This document shows, one piece after another, positions 44,507 to 54,186 of a DNA stretch of 64,000 nt. Numbering within the stretch: position 1 is the first letter of the stretch; each line of letters opens with the position of its first letter. The notes beneath the pieces were generated by a model. The model did not search any database. It was not told the origin of the DNA and saw only the letters and a list, made by a program, of their open reading frames with translations. The position numbers and the translations under genes were made by a program. The stretch is from JAAZIN01 sp964441025 (GTDB lineage: Bacteria; Bacillota; Dethiobacteria; DTU022), in assembly GCA_964441025.1 (NCBI GenBank), contig CAYTXG010000001.1, forward strand, positions 62,001 through 126,000, read 5' to 3'.

Positions 44507-46006
44507 GTGAAACTTTATGAGATGACGGTGCTGGATTTAAGCCGGCTGCTGCAGAAAAAAGAGGTCGGAGCGGTGGAGGTAACCCGCAGTTTCATTGACC
44601 GTGCTGGTGTGGTGGAGCCGCTGGTGCGGGCTTACATCACCAGGACCCCCGAGGCCGCCCTTGCCCTGGCCGGGGAGGTGGATGAAAGAAGGAGCCGCGG
44701 CGAGGCGCTCCACCCCCTGGCGGGAATTCCCCTGGCTGTAAAAGACAACATCTGCACGGGCGGCGTGCGCACCACCTGTGCTTCTCGCTTTCTCGAGGAC
44801 TATATCCCCCCTGAGGATGCAGCGGTGATCAAAAAAGCCCGTGCCGCGGGCATGCCCCTTCTCGGGAAGACCAACCTTGATGAATTTGCCATGGGCTCCT
44901 CAACGGAAAGCTCGGCCTTTTTCCCCACCCGCAATCCCTGGGATCTGGAGCGGGTCCCCGGGGGGTCCAGCGGCGGATCCGCCGCCGCCGTCTCCTCAGC
45001 CTCGGCGCCGCTGGCTTTGGGTACGGATACAGGGGGGTCGGTACGGCAGCCCGCCGCTTTCTGCGGCCTGCTGGGCTTGCGGCCCACGTACGGCCGGGTA
45101 TCGCGCGCGGGCCTTATTGCGCTGGCCTCCTCGCTGGATCAGGCCGGGCCGCTGGCCCTGACGGCGGCCGATGCAGCGCTGCTCTTTGAGCTTATTGCCG
45201 GGGAGGATCAGGCTGATGCAACTTCTTCTTCCCATCCTGCCGACGGCTGTCTTTCAACACTGCAGCAGGGGGTCAAGGGGCTGCGGCTGGGGCTGCTTGT
45301 AGAGAATATGCCGGTGCATTTTAACGCCGGGATCACCGCTGCTGTTCGCAAAGCCGCCGCCGCTTTTGCTGAAAATGGCGTCTCTGTGGAGGAGATTACC
45401 CTGCCCCATACCGGCAGCAGCCTGGAAGCTTATCACCTGATCTGTGCGGCCGAGGCCGCCTCCAACCTGGGACGCTGCGACGGCCTCAGGTACGGCCGCT
45501 GTGCCGGGGGGGAAAATGTAACGGAGATGTACAGCCTGTCGCGGGGTAAAGGTTTCGGCCCCGAGGTGAAGCGGCGGATCCTGCTGGGGACACATGTTCT
45601 GCGCGAAGACCAGTATGGCCCATTTTATCTCCAGGCGCTGCGCGTGCGCACCCTGATCCGCCGCGATTACGAATCCGCCTTCAAGCGGTTTGATCTGCTG
45701 CTGGGAGCGGTTACTCCTGCGCCGGCTTTTAAGCTGGGCGAAAAGGCAAGCGATCCCCTGGCCATGTACAGCGCCGATATTTGCATTCTGCCCGGGCCCC
45801 TGGCCGGTGTGCCCGCCCTCTCCATTCCCTTCGGATTTAGCGCGGAGGGGCTGCCCGTGGGGGTGCAGCTCACGGCGGCGCCTTTCAGGGAAGATCTTCT
45901 CCTGCGGGCGGCTCATCTGCTGGAACGGGTGCGCGGCCCGGGGCCGCTGCGTCCGCAGCTCCCGCCGTCTTCAGTAGCAGAGGGAGGTATAAAAAATGGA
46001 ATATGA
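44507..46006 (+). CDS. gatA: Asp/Glu-tRNA amidotransferase subunit A
   Basis: A 499-aa amidase-signature protein that releases ammonia from glutamine. It shows PLAVKDNI with the catalytic Lys near residue 79, GKTNLDEFAMGSSTESSAF, and the Ser-cis-Ser-Lys triad region VPGGSSGGSAAAVSS and GTDTGGSVRQPAAFCG. GTG 44507 is preceded by AGGAGCGATCC. It overlaps gatB by 11 bp. Confidence 0.96.
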   Translation: MKLYEMTVLDLSRLLQKKEVGAVEVTRSFIDRAGVVEPLVRAYITRTPEAALALAGEVDERRSRGEALHPLAGIPLAVKDNICTGGVRTTCASRFLEDYIPPEDAAVIKKARAAGMPLLGKTNLDEFAMGSSTESSAFFPTRNPWDLERVPGGSSGGSAAAVSSASAPLALGTDTGGSVRQPAAFCGLLGLRPTYGRVSRAGLIALASSLDQAGPLALTAADAALLFELIAGEDQADATSSSHPADGCLSTLQQGVKGLRLGLLVENMPVHFNAGITAAVRKAAAAFAENGVSVEEITLPHTGSSLEAYHLICAAEAASNLGRCDGLRYGRCAGGENVTEMYSLSRGKGFGPEVKRRILLGTHVLREDQYGPFYLQALRVRTLIRRDYESAFKRFDLLLGAVTPAPAFKLGEKASDPLAMYSADICILPGPLAGVPALSIPFGFSAEGLPVGVQLTAAPFREDLLLRAAHLLERVRGPGPLRPQLPPSSVAEGGIKNGI

Positions 46007-47426
46007 AGCTGTCATCGGTCTGGAGATCCACGTTGAACTGCAGACGGATTCAAAAATATTCTGCGGCTGCAGCACCGCCTTCGGTGCGGAACCGAATACC
46101 AACTGCTGCCCGGGCTGTCTGGGGCTGCCCGGAACCCTGCCTGTGCTGAACCGCCGGGCCGTGGAATATGCCGTTATGGCGGCACTGGCCCTGAATTGCC
46201 GTGTGCAGGAGAAGAGCGTCTTTGCCAGAAAAAATTATTTTTACCCCGATTTGCCCAAAGCCTACCAGATCTCACAGGATGACGAACCTCTGGCCCTGGG
46301 CGGATACCTGGAAATAGATTTTCCCGAAGGGAGCCGGCGGATCAACCTGGAGCGGGCCCACCTTGAAGAGGAGGCGGGCAAGCTCATCCATGGCGGTGAC
46401 TCCATCCTCAGCGCCGCCTACTCCCTTGTTGATTACAACCGGGCGGGGGTCCCGCTTCTCGAGATCGTTACCGCTCCGGAGATCCGTTCGGGAAGGGAGG
46501 CGCGGTATTTTCTCGAGGAGCTGCGCACGCTGCTGCTCTATACCGGTGTCTCCGATGTGAAGATGGAGGAAGGTTCCATGCGCTGCGATGCCAATCTTTC
46601 GCTTCGCCCCGCCGGCTCTGCGGGGTTGGGCACCAGGACGGAGGTTAAGAATCTGAACTCCTTCCGGGCGGTGGAGCAGGCTTTAAACTACGAAGCTGAG
46701 CGCCAGGCCCGGATTCTGGCCGGGGGGGGCGAGGTGGTCCAGGCTACCTGCCACTGGGATGATGCCCGCAGGGCCACCGTGGTCATGCGCAAGAAAGAGG
46801 GGGCCGCCGATTACCGCTATTTCCCCGAACCCGATCTGCCGCCGCTGATGCTGGAGCGCTCCTTTATTGAAGCGTTGAAAGAGCGGCTTCCCGAACTGCC
46901 CCGCCGGAGACGCCGGCGCCTGCAGGAGAGCTACGAACTATCGCCTGAAGAGGCGCTTATCATCACCGGCACCCGCGAACTGGCGGACTTTTTCGAAGCT
47001 GCAGCGGAGAGCTACCGCGACTACCGCAACCTGGCCAACTGGGTGCAAGGGGATCTGATCTACCAGCTGCGCGAGAGCGGGAGAAAAGTGGATGAGCTGG
47101 CCCCGGCACTGCTGGTGGAGCTGCTGGAGCTGCTGGATGCCGGTGAGATCAACCGTCCCGTGGCCAAGGAGCTCCTGGCGGAGACAGTAAGGAGCGGGGC
47201 TTCACCGCAGGAACTGGTCCGGAAGCGGGGCCTGGGGAAAATATCCGGCGCTGAGATGCTGGCGCCGTTGGTGGAGCAGGTCATTGCGGAAAACCCCGCT
47301 GCCGTGGAAAATTTCCGCAAGGGAAAGGAGAAGGCCCTGGCCTTCCTGGTGGGCAAGGTGATGGCCATGACCAGGGGGCGCGCCGATCCCCAGGAACTGA
47401 ACCGCCTCTTCCGCGATAAAATCTAA
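45996..47426 (+). CDS. gatB: Asp/Glu-tRNA amidotransferase subunit B
   Basis: A 476-aa kinase-like subunit that activates the tRNA-bound Glu or Asp. VIGLEIHVELQTDSKIFCGC at the N-terminus includes metal-site residues and NTNCCPGCLGLPG the Cys zinc site. KNYFYPDLPKAYQISQ and RADPQELNR at the C-terminal YqeY-like tail are typical. AGGGAGGT, inside the end of gatA, precedes the ATG. Complete. Confidence 0.96.
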   Translation: MEYEAVIGLEIHVELQTDSKIFCGCSTAFGAEPNTNCCPGCLGLPGTLPVLNRRAVEYAVMAALALNCRVQEKSVFARKNYFYPDLPKAYQISQDDEPLALGGYLEIDFPEGSRRINLERAHLEEEAGKLIHGGDSILSAAYSLVDYNRAGVPLLEIVTAPEIRSGREARYFLEELRTLLLYTGVSDVKMEEGSMRCDANLSLRPAGSAGLGTRTEVKNLNSFRAVEQALNYEAERQARILAGGGEVVQATCHWDDARRATVVMRKKEGAADYRYFPEPDLPPLMLERSFIEALKERLPELPRRRRRRLQESYELSPEEALIITGTRELADFFEAAAESYRDYRNLANWVQGDLIYQLRESGRKVDELAPALLVELLELLDAGEINRPVAKELLAETVRSGASPQELVRKRGLGKISGAEMLAPLVEQVIAENPAAVENFRKGKEKALAFLVGKVMAMTRGRADPQELNRLFRDKI

Positions 47427-47452
47427 TGCAGAGATAAGCTCATTGGCCGCTG

Positions 47453-49090
47453 TTATTCCTGTGCAATTTCCATCCGGCGGCGTCTCTGCTCCTCAATGGA
47501 AAGATCCTTGCGCAGGATTTTGCCTACCATGGATTTGGGAAGTTCACTTCGAAATTCCACCTGGCGGGGCACCTTGTACTTGACCAGCCTGGCCCTGCAG
47601 AAATCGATGATCTCTTCCGGAGTGGCCTCTGCTTCCGCCTTGAGCACCAGAAAGGCCTTGACTACCTCACCGAAGTACTTTTCCGGTACGCCGATGCAGA
47701 CCGCCTCGGCCACTTTGGGGTGTTCGTAAAGCACCTCTTCCACTTCACGGGGGAATATTTTATACCCGCCGTAAATGATCATATCTTTTTTCCGGTCAAC
47801 GATATAAAAAAAACCATCCTCATCCATCCGGGCAATGTCGCCGGTATAGAGCCAGCCATTCCGCAGAGTGTGGGCAGTCTCTTCGGGGCGGTTCCAGTAG
47901 CCCTTCATCACCTGCGGTCCCTTGATGATCAGCTCGCCCTCCTCACCGATGGGCATCTCCTTTTCCCCTGTATCGGGATCCACAATTTTGCAGTCGGTGT
48001 TGGGAAGGGGTATTCCAATGCTGCCGGGCTTGCGCACTCCCACTAAGGGGTTGCTATGTGTAACGGGTGACGCTTCCGAAAGTCCGTATCCCTCCAGTAT
48101 ACTGGAGCCGGTTTTATGCTCAAACTGTTCGATCACCTCCACCGGCAGCGGCGCTGCGCCGCTGATGCAGACGTCGATGGAATCCAGCCCATAATTCTGT
48201 ACCTCGGGATGGTTCATCAAGGCGATGAAGGCGGTGGGCACTCCGGGAAAGATTGCCGGCTTGTACTGCTGGATCAGGTACAGGACAAGATCGGCATTGA
48301 ACTGGGGCACCATGATCTGGCCTGCAGGAAGGGTCAGTGCCGTGTTCAGGCAGACGCTCATCCCGAAGGAGTGAAAATAGGGCAGCAGTCCCATGCAGAG
48401 TATTTCCTGGTCTCCGAACTTCTTTTTCCATTCACGCAGCACTTCTTTGAGCATCTCGGCATTGGCCACAAGATTGAAATGGGTGAGCATGGCTCCTTTC
48501 GGGAAGCCGGTGGTGCCGCCGGTATACTGCAGCACGGCAAGATCCTCTTCGGGATCAATTTCCACATCAGGGGGATTGGGCTCATGTCCTTGCAGAATGT
48601 CGTCAAAGAGCTGCGCCCAGGGGGTTTCAATTTTTTGTCCCGTCAGGGGGACGATGATCAGGTTCTCGATATCCCGATCCAGCATGGCCTGCTCAACGGT
48701 TGGGAACATGCTATCAACAACAATGAGCACCCTTGCCTTTGAATCTCTGACTATAAAACTCAGTTCTCTGGCAGTCAGGAGAGGATTTAGCTGGGCCACC
48801 ACCAGGCCCTGCCGCAGGGCGGCAAAATAGCAGTAAACAAAGGCGAAGCAGTTGGGTAGCATCAGGGCGATGCGGTCGCCTTTTTTCAATCCCATGGCTG
48901 AAAAGGCCGCCGCCATGCGCTCTATGTTTTCCATCATCTCCCGGTAGTTGACCTTGTCCGAGATAAAGATAAGCGCGGTCCGGTCGGGGCAGTTGTCAGC
49001 AGCCTTTTTTAAATATTGGAAGACGGATATTTTAGGATAATCGATATCCCACTGTAGCAGGTAATTTTTTAACCAGGGTCGGGATTCCAT
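47453..49090 (-). CDS. Long-chain fatty-acid-CoA ligase
   Basis: A 545-aa AMP-forming ligase. The P-loop-like QYTGGTTGFPKGAMLTH is near residue 185, GYGLSEASPV near 320, and GWLYTGDIARMDEDGFFYIVDRKKDMI near 405, with a C-terminal PKSMVGKILRKDL that carries the catalytic Lys. It activates fatty acids for beta-oxidation or lipid synthesis. GGAGGTTGAGGA precedes the ATG. It is convergent with gatB. A related broken fragment lies directly upstream on the other strand. Confidence 0.93.
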   Translation of the reverse strand: MESRPWLKNYLLQWDIDYPKISVFQYLKKAADNCPDRTALIFISDKVNYREMMENIERMAAAFSAMGLKKGDRIALMLPNCFAFVYCYFAALRQGLVVAQLNPLLTARELSFIVRDSKARVLIVVDSMFPTVEQAMLDRDIENLIIVPLTGQKIETPWAQLFDDILQGHEPNPPDVEIDPEEDLAVLQYTGGTTGFPKGAMLTHFNLVANAEMLKEVLREWKKKFGDQEILCMGLLPYFHSFGMSVCLNTALTLPAGQIMVPQFNADLVLYLIQQYKPAIFPGVPTAFIALMNHPEVQNYGLDSIDVCISGAAPLPVEVIEQFEHKTGSSILEGYGLSEASPVTHSNPLVGVRKPGSIGIPLPNTDCKIVDPDTGEKEMPIGEEGELIIKGPQVMKGYWNRPEETAHTLRNGWLYTGDIARMDEDGFFYIVDRKKDMIIYGGYKIFPREVEEVLYEHPKVAEAVCIGVPEKYFGEVVKAFLVLKAEAEATPEEIIDFCRARLVKYKVPRQVEFRSELPKSMVGKILRKDLSIEEQRRRRMEIAQE

Positions 49091-49182
49091 TCCTCAACCT
49101 CCTTGATTCACCGGAATAGCGACAGGCAATAATGTATTTCACCAAAAGTCACGCAATTCCTGCAATAACATTTACAATAATA

Positions 49183-49353
49183 TTGTTTTTCCTTGCCGCC
49201 ATGCGGCTGGGACTGATGGTGGTGGCGCTCAACCCTCTTTTCCCCTCCAGAGAACTGGGCTTCATCGTGAGGGATACAAAATCGAGAACTCTGGTTGTCG
49301 TTGAAGCCATGTACACGCTCATAGAAGAGGCCTCAGGCCTCTCTTTGATTTAA
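49183..49353 (+). pseudogene. Remnant of a second acyl-CoA ligase
   Basis: The plus strand reads AAMRLGLMVVALNPLFPSREL followed by GFIVRDTKSRTLVVVEAMY. This matches residues about 90-135 of the neighbouring ligase (AALRQGLVVAQLNPLLTARELSFIVRDSKARVLIVVDSM) at protein level. No start region or catalytic part is present, so it is a fragment of a paralogue in opposite orientation. Confidence 0.7.
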
Positions 49354-49542
49354 GATAGCGATCATCTATACCTGCTCTTCTACATAGATCCCGAAGTCCC
49401 TGTATTTGATTGACAGATCATGACTGATCTTGGGGATCAGTGGTAATCACCAACGGGCGGCGGGCGGGAAGGAGGCTGCCGGCGTGCGTGTTGACAGCGG
49501 CTGCAGAAGATTGTAGCATAATAATAAACAGGTAGACTATTC

Positions 49543-49548
49543 TATAAT
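49543..49548 (+). promoter_or_regulatory. -10-like TATAAT upstream of the GltS-like gene
   Basis: A TATAAT hexamer lies 17 bp upstream of the GTG start, with the ribosome binding site AAAGGGGTG between them. No clear -35 is seen. Confidence 0.35.
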
Positions 49549-49565
49549 CTTAAAGGGGTGAAATA

Positions 49566-50993
49566 GTGGCTGGAGCAGTTGGTGGGTGGAGTTTTATTCT
49601 TCTGTTTGCCTATATTGGCACAGCTTTGTTGGCGGCCGCTTTTTGTAGAAAGCAGTTCTCTTTTCTTCAGCAGCTTAGGATTCCCAATGCATTTATTGCA
49701 GGCCTCATCGTGCTTTTATGCAGCGGTCAGCTGCTGGGGATCATGAGCATATCGCTGGATCAGCTGAACACAGTGGTGTACCACCTGTTAACGGGTATTT
49801 TTATTCTTATCGGTTTAAAGGGAGGCCGCCGGAAGCAGGGGTGGGCAATATTTACAACGACAGTTATGATCGGCCAGGGCTATGTCCTTCTGGCGGTGAT
49901 CGGCACTCTCTTCACCCTGCTCTGGGTGAGGGCGCTCTTTCCGGACTTTTTCCCCTCCTTTTCCATGCTCCCGCTGCTCGGCTTCGGCTTTGACCATATC
50001 ACCGCCACCAGCATCGGCCTTCAATGGGAGCAGGCCGGTTTTATCGGGGGGGGCCGCGCCGCCTTTTCTTTCGGCGTGATGGGTCTTTTCTGGGCGTACC
50101 TGGGAGGAACGATCATGATTATATGGGCTCGCAAGCGGCAGGAAAGGGGCGGCCCTGCCCCTGTTGTCAGCACTGAAGCCCTTGAGGGGATTATCCCCCG
50201 GGATGGCGAAAAGCCCTCAGGAGGCAGGCTCAGAACCGCCCCCGAAGCCATGGAGTCCCTGGCGCTGCATCTGGCACTGGTTGGTTTCCTGTACCTGCTC
50301 ACCTTCTCCCTTATAAACCAGCTTTCCACCTGGTTGGGGCGCTTCGGCGGAACCGGTGAGATATTTGGAGAATTTCTTTGGAATTACAATTTCCTCTTCG
50401 GCCTTCTTCTGGGTTGCCTGTCGCGCAGAATAATCGACTGGCTGAACCTGGATTACCTCTTTGACAGCGGCACCATGCAGAGGATTTCCGGCACAGCGGT
50501 TGATTACATGATCGTCGCTTCACTTGCGGCAGTGCCTCTTTTAATCTATGTGAACTATTGGGTCGAAGTGGTGATTCTATCGCTGCTCAGCGGCCTGGCA
50601 ATGGCCTTTTTCGTCTACTTTGTTTCGCAGAAGATGCATGACGATCATAAACTGGCCAGAAGCGCAGCCCTTTTCGGCTATCTCACAGGAACTATTGCCT
50701 CGGGGGTGGCGCTGCTGCGCATGGTTGATCCTGAGCTTGAATCGCCCGCAGCGGGGAATCTGGCCTGGGCCGGCGGGCTTTCATTGCTGATCGGCCTTCC
50801 GCTTTTTGTTTTTGTAAATTTCCCGCTCTACGGTTTTATCGCGGGGATGCCGCTGCGCTACCTTTTAATCACGCTCGGTCTTTTTGCAGGTTATGGAGCG
50901 CTTCTCTTCCTGATCTGGTTTATCTGGAACCGGAGTGCCCAAAAAAATATAGAGTCCGCCCTGGAGGGAGAAAAAACAAAGCAAGACGGGTAA
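49566..50993 (+). CDS. Sodium/glutamate symporter (GltS)-like transporter
   Basis: A 475-aa membrane protein with about twelve hydrophobic segments. RIPNAFIAGLIVLL, FGFDHITATSIGLQWEQAGF and the later FGYLTGTIASGVALLRMVDPELESPAAGNL resemble the two inverted halves of the GltS/ESS family. A cytoplasmic charged loop (about residues 195-235) is longer than usual. Substrate is uncertain, perhaps a dicarboxylate or glutamate. GTG 49566 follows AAAGGGGTGAAATA. Confidence 0.7.
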   Translation: MAGAVGGWSFILLFAYIGTALLAAAFCRKQFSFLQQLRIPNAFIAGLIVLLCSGQLLGIMSISLDQLNTVVYHLLTGIFILIGLKGGRRKQGWAIFTTTVMIGQGYVLLAVIGTLFTLLWVRALFPDFFPSFSMLPLLGFGFDHITATSIGLQWEQAGFIGGGRAAFSFGVMGLFWAYLGGTIMIIWARKRQERGGPAPVVSTEALEGIIPRDGEKPSGGRLRTAPEAMESLALHLALVGFLYLLTFSLINQLSTWLGRFGGTGEIFGEFLWNYNFLFGLLLGCLSRRIIDWLNLDYLFDSGTMQRISGTAVDYMIVASLAAVPLLIYVNYWVEVVILSLLSGLAMAFFVYFVSQKMHDDHKLARSAALFGYLTGTIASGVALLRMVDPELESPAAGNLAWAGGLSLLIGLPLFVFVNFPLYGFIAGMPLRYLLITLGLFAGYGALLFLIWFIWNRSAQKNIESALEGEKTKQDG

Positions 50994-51118
50994 AATCATT
51001 ACTTACATAGTCCGGTTTTTAGCTTCTAAAAATTTAGCGCTTTTGCATATGTTATACTAACTTAACAACCATCTAGAATAGATCTGCCGGAGGGAGCAGC
51101 CTGAGAAGAAGGGATGCA

Positions 51119-52327
51119 GTGCAAACAACAGCGGTATGGGCGGCTCTGGCGGCGGCGTCCTTGCTCTACCTGGGCATTGTTCTCGCCGGAATGCTGATGG
51201 CGCCTCCCGCCGGATCCGGGGAGGAGCTTAATTTCAGCGAGCCTTTTCTCAGCCGCGCCGCAGCTTATCAGCAGGCGGGCCTGGTGATCTTCATGCTGCA
51301 GCAGATCCTGATCCTGATTTTTCTTGCCGCTGTATTATGCATAGCGATGCGCCATTTCCAGGCGGCGCCGCGGCCCTCCCTTGCCGCTGCAGCGGGCTAT
51401 ATCTTCGCTTTTTTAATCTTGCAGCAGCTGCTGAGCCTGCCTCTTGATTTTTATCGCGGCTACATTGTGGAGCGGCGCTTTGCCCTTTCAGTTCAGACAG
51501 CGGTCTCCTGGTTTGGCGACTATGGGAAAAGCGTAATGATCGGGCTTTTGCTCTCCGCCGTTGCTCTGATCGGATTCTACTTTTTGATTACCCGCCGTCC
51601 TCTGCACTGGTGGTTCCCGGCCGGTGTGCTTTTTTCTTTATTTCTTCTGCTCAGCGCCTACCTTTACCCTTTACTCGTAGAACCTCTTTTTTACCGTTTC
51701 ACCCCCCTGGATGATGAGCCGCTGCATCAAGGGATCCCCGCCCTGGCCGGGAGGGCGGGGATCGAGGTGGATCGCGTTCTTGTCGCCGATGCCGGCCGCC
51801 GCACCCGCAAGGCCAACGCCTACTTCAGCGGGTTAGGCGGGACAAAGCGGATCGTGGTCTACGATACACTTCTGGAGAACTTTACCTCTGAAGAGGTGCT
51901 TGCCGTCATTGCCCACGAAATTGGCCACTGGCGTCATCGCCATCTCTGGCGGGAAATTATAATTAGCGCTGCCGCCTCATTCCTGGCGCTTTATGCTTTA
52001 TACCTGCTGCTGCAGAGGATGGGTCTGCATGCGGATTTCCGGGCTTTGCCCGCGGCCTTGCTTTTCTTTGCCCTGCTCTCTCAGGTCGCTGCGCCGGTCC
52101 AGTGCGCCTATTCCAGAAGCCTTGAGCGCGAGGCGGACCGGACTGCTTTCAGCCTTATTGGCGATGCGGCGCCCTTTGTTTCACTTTACCGGAAGCTGGC
52201 TTTAAGCAATCTCTCCGTGGTGCAGCCGCATCCTTTGCTGAAAGCGGCTCTCTACACCCACCCGCCGCTGGTGGAACGAATAGATGCGGCGAAGCGGTAT
52301 GCAGGAGCAGGAGGAGAAGAGCCTTAA
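51119..52327 (+). CDS. M48-family membrane zinc metalloprotease (Ste24-like)
   Basis: A 402-aa integral membrane protease. HEIGH at His266-His270 is the zinc motif and LEREADRTAF near residue 337 supplies the third ligand. FYRGYIVERRFALS and a C-terminal HPLLKAALYTHPPLVERI are characteristic of Ste24/CAAX-protease relatives. At least six membrane helices are seen. Bacterial versions probably degrade membrane proteins or peptides. The start is GTG 51119, with AAGAAGGG just upstream. Confidence 0.9.
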   Translation: MQTTAVWAALAAASLLYLGIVLAGMLMAPPAGSGEELNFSEPFLSRAAAYQQAGLVIFMLQQILILIFLAAVLCIAMRHFQAAPRPSLAAAAGYIFAFLILQQLLSLPLDFYRGYIVERRFALSVQTAVSWFGDYGKSVMIGLLLSAVALIGFYFLITRRPLHWWFPAGVLFSLFLLLSAYLYPLLVEPLFYRFTPLDDEPLHQGIPALAGRAGIEVDRVLVADAGRRTRKANAYFSGLGGTKRIVVYDTLLENFTSEEVLAVIAHEIGHWRHRHLWREIIISAAASFLALYALYLLLQRMGLHADFRALPAALLFFALLSQVAAPVQCAYSRSLEREADRTAFSLIGDAAPFVSLYRKLALSNLSVVQPHPLLKAALYTHPPLVERIDAAKRYAGAGGEEP

Positions 52328-52378
52328 GGATGGAGGCACAGCAGCCCCCGTCTGCCTGCAGCCGGTAAAGGAGGTTTT

Positions 52379-53137
52379 ATGTCCATGCTATTGACTGTAC
52401 TGGGTCGTTACGGACCCTATCCCGCGGCGGGCGGTGCCTGTTCGGGCTACCTTTTGGAGGAGGGTGGATGCCGGATTTTGATTGACTGCGGCAGCGGCGT
52501 TTTAAGCCGGCTGCAGCATTTTGCAAGACCCTGGGAACTGGAGGCGGTTCTCCTTTCGCACCTGCATTTCGATCATACCGCCGATTTAATGGTGATGCGC
52601 TACGCTCTTGATTATGCGCAGTCACAGGGGCTGCGGCAGCGCGAAGCGCTGCCTCTATATTCACCTCCGGAGCCCGCCGATGAAGTAAGGAGACTGCTTT
52701 ACAAGGAGATTTTCGAACTGCTTCCCCTGAGCCCGGCGGAGCCGCTGCAGATCGGGCCCTTTCATATTACATTTTTGGAGACGATTCACTCTCTGCCCTG
52801 CCTGGCCATGCGCATTGAAACAGAGAAGGGAAACCTGGTCTACTCCGGAGACAGCGAGTATTTTGACGGGCTTGCCGACTTCGCCGGCGGTGCAGATCTT
52901 TTTATCTGTGAGGCCAATTTCCAGGAAGAAGATATGGCCCGCTCTCCCGCCAACCATTTGTCGGCTGCCGGAGCGGCGCGTCTGGCGGCCGCCGCCGGCG
53001 TGAAGAGGCTGCTTCTGACCCATCTGCATCCCGGGCACCGGCCTGCGGTTTCAGTTGAAGAGGCGCAGAAACACTATCCCGCGGCGGAGCTGGCCCGGGA
53101 GAGAGAAACATACCCGCTTGAGTCAAGGGGACGTTGA
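52379..53137 (+). CDS. Metallo-beta-lactamase-fold hydrolase (RNase Z-like)
   Basis: A 252-aa MBL protein. HLHFDHTADL near residue 62 is the HxHxDH zinc motif, YSGDSEYFDGL near 159 gives the bridging Asp, and LTHLHPGH near 215 the final His. It opens with a short beta-strand start (LLTVLGRYGPYPAAGGACSGYLL) as in the RNase Z/PhnP-like group. Substrate unknown. AAAGGAGG lies 6 bp before the ATG. Its 3' end overlaps a REP-like palindrome and the convergent beta-lactamase gene by 15 bp. Confidence 0.88.
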   Translation: MSMLLTVLGRYGPYPAAGGACSGYLLEEGGCRILIDCGSGVLSRLQHFARPWELEAVLLSHLHFDHTADLMVMRYALDYAQSQGLRQREALPLYSPPEPADEVRRLLYKEIFELLPLSPAEPLQIGPFHITFLETIHSLPCLAMRIETEKGNLVYSGDSEYFDGLADFAGGADLFICEANFQEEDMARSPANHLSAAGAARLAAAAGVKRLLLTHLHPGHRPAVSVEEAQKHYPAAELARERETYPLESRGR

Positions 53138-53147
53138 CTTTGACTCA
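53119..53147. repeat. REP-like palindrome, copy 1 (TGAGTCAA arms)
   Basis: TGAGTCAA-GGGGACGTTGAC-TTTGACTCA. The arms pair over 8 bp. It covers the last codons of both convergent genes here. A very similar element is at 54144-54172 in the same orientation. Confidence 0.7.
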
Positions 53148-54151
53148 TCCCGTAGTGCCTTGATGATTATCCCCGCCAGCCGGCCGATGAACGCAGCCGC
53201 TTCCTCCCGGTCGGACGGGTTTTCCACCACCACGGTCAAGGCCAGCGGTGGCTGCTCCGGGAAGAAAACAAGCGCCATATCCCCGACAACACCGCTGACG
53301 GTACCGACCTTGTTGGCCACCACTGTCCCACTGCAGGCTAGGCGTCCGATCCGCCCTTTGTCCACCGCCTGCGCCATCGTTTCAATTCCCTTGCGGGTGA
53401 GTGTATCGCCGGCGATCTCCCTGTTTTGCAGCGCTGTAAGCATTCGCGTTAGCTCGTATGCAGTAGATACATTTGACGGCTGACTTGATTCTAGATCATA
53501 CATCCTGCGGTTAAAGGCGCTGCTTTTCAAGCCCAGCCTCAGGGCCATGGCCGCACATTTCTCCGCCCCGATCCGGTTGAATACAATGTTTGCGGCTATA
53601 TTGTCGCTGAGGCTGACCATCAGGGTCAGCAGCTCCTCAAAGCTGTAGAAGCTTCCTGCGCCGGCAAACTGTAAGATTCCTGTCCCGGCAACCCGGGTTC
53701 TGCCGGCATACCTGTCACTTTCCCTAAGCTCGTAGGTTTCTCCCAGTAAAAAATTCCCCTTTTCAGCCTGATCCAGCGCCGTGAGCAAAAGCAGTATCTT
53801 GATCATGCTGGCCGGGTACAACCGCCGGTGCGCCTCAAGCAGGATCCACTTATCTGCAGCATAATCGTACAGGCAAAGCCTGGTTTGAAGGCCGCGTGAA
53901 GCGATCTGTTTTTTAAGATTATCCTCCAGAGCGGAAAAAACTGCCGGTCCATCCCCGGGAGCGATCCCGCCCCGCTTATGATCCTGAAGAACCGGGAAGG
54001 GTGGCTCCGCCGGCATCTTTGTACCGTTCTCCCCATGTTCAGCCAACAGCAATCCTCCTTTATATATTTGAGTCATGCAGGCGGCGGTGAATATCACCGT
54101 TATTGAAATCAATGCTGCTGTAAAAGCCTTTTTAGCATATGCATGAGTCAA
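53123..54151 (-). CDS. Class A beta-lactamase-like serine hydrolase
   Basis: A protein of up to 342 aa. An N-terminal hydrophobic stretch with a lipobox-like TAAC (Cys25) suggests a signal sequence. PASMIK gives the active Ser115 and Lys118, SDN is at 181-183, and KVGT at 280-283 replaces KTGT. It may be a beta-lactamase or a related cell-wall hydrolase. The only upstream start is TTG 54151, which lies inside a REP-like palindrome without a ribosome binding site; a GTG near residue 19 would cut the signal. The C-terminal residues DESKSTSP are encoded by another palindrome copy. Confidence 0.75.
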   Translation of the reverse strand: MTHAYAKKAFTAALISITVIFTAACMTQIYKGGLLLAEHGENGTKMPAEPPFPVLQDHKRGGIAPGDGPAVFSALEDNLKKQIASRGLQTRLCLYDYAADKWILLEAHRRLYPASMIKILLLLTALDQAEKGNFLLGETYELRESDRYAGRTRVAGTGILQFAGAGSFYSFEELLTLMVSLSDNIAANIVFNRIGAEKCAAMALRLGLKSSAFNRRMYDLESSQPSNVSTAYELTRMLTALQNREIAGDTLTRKGIETMAQAVDKGRIGRLACSGTVVANKVGTVSGVVGDMALVFFPEQPPLALTVVVENPSDREEAAAFIGRLAGIIIKALRDESKSTSP

Positions 54152-54172
54152 GGGGACGGTTACTTTGACTCA
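54144..54172. repeat. REP-like palindrome, copy 2
   Basis: TGAGTCAA-GGGGACGGTTAC-TTTGACTCA, the same element as 53119-53147 and in the same orientation, so copies 1 and 2 are direct repeats flanking the beta-lactamase-like gene. Confidence 0.7.
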
Positions 54173-54186
54173 TCGTTTACACCGCA

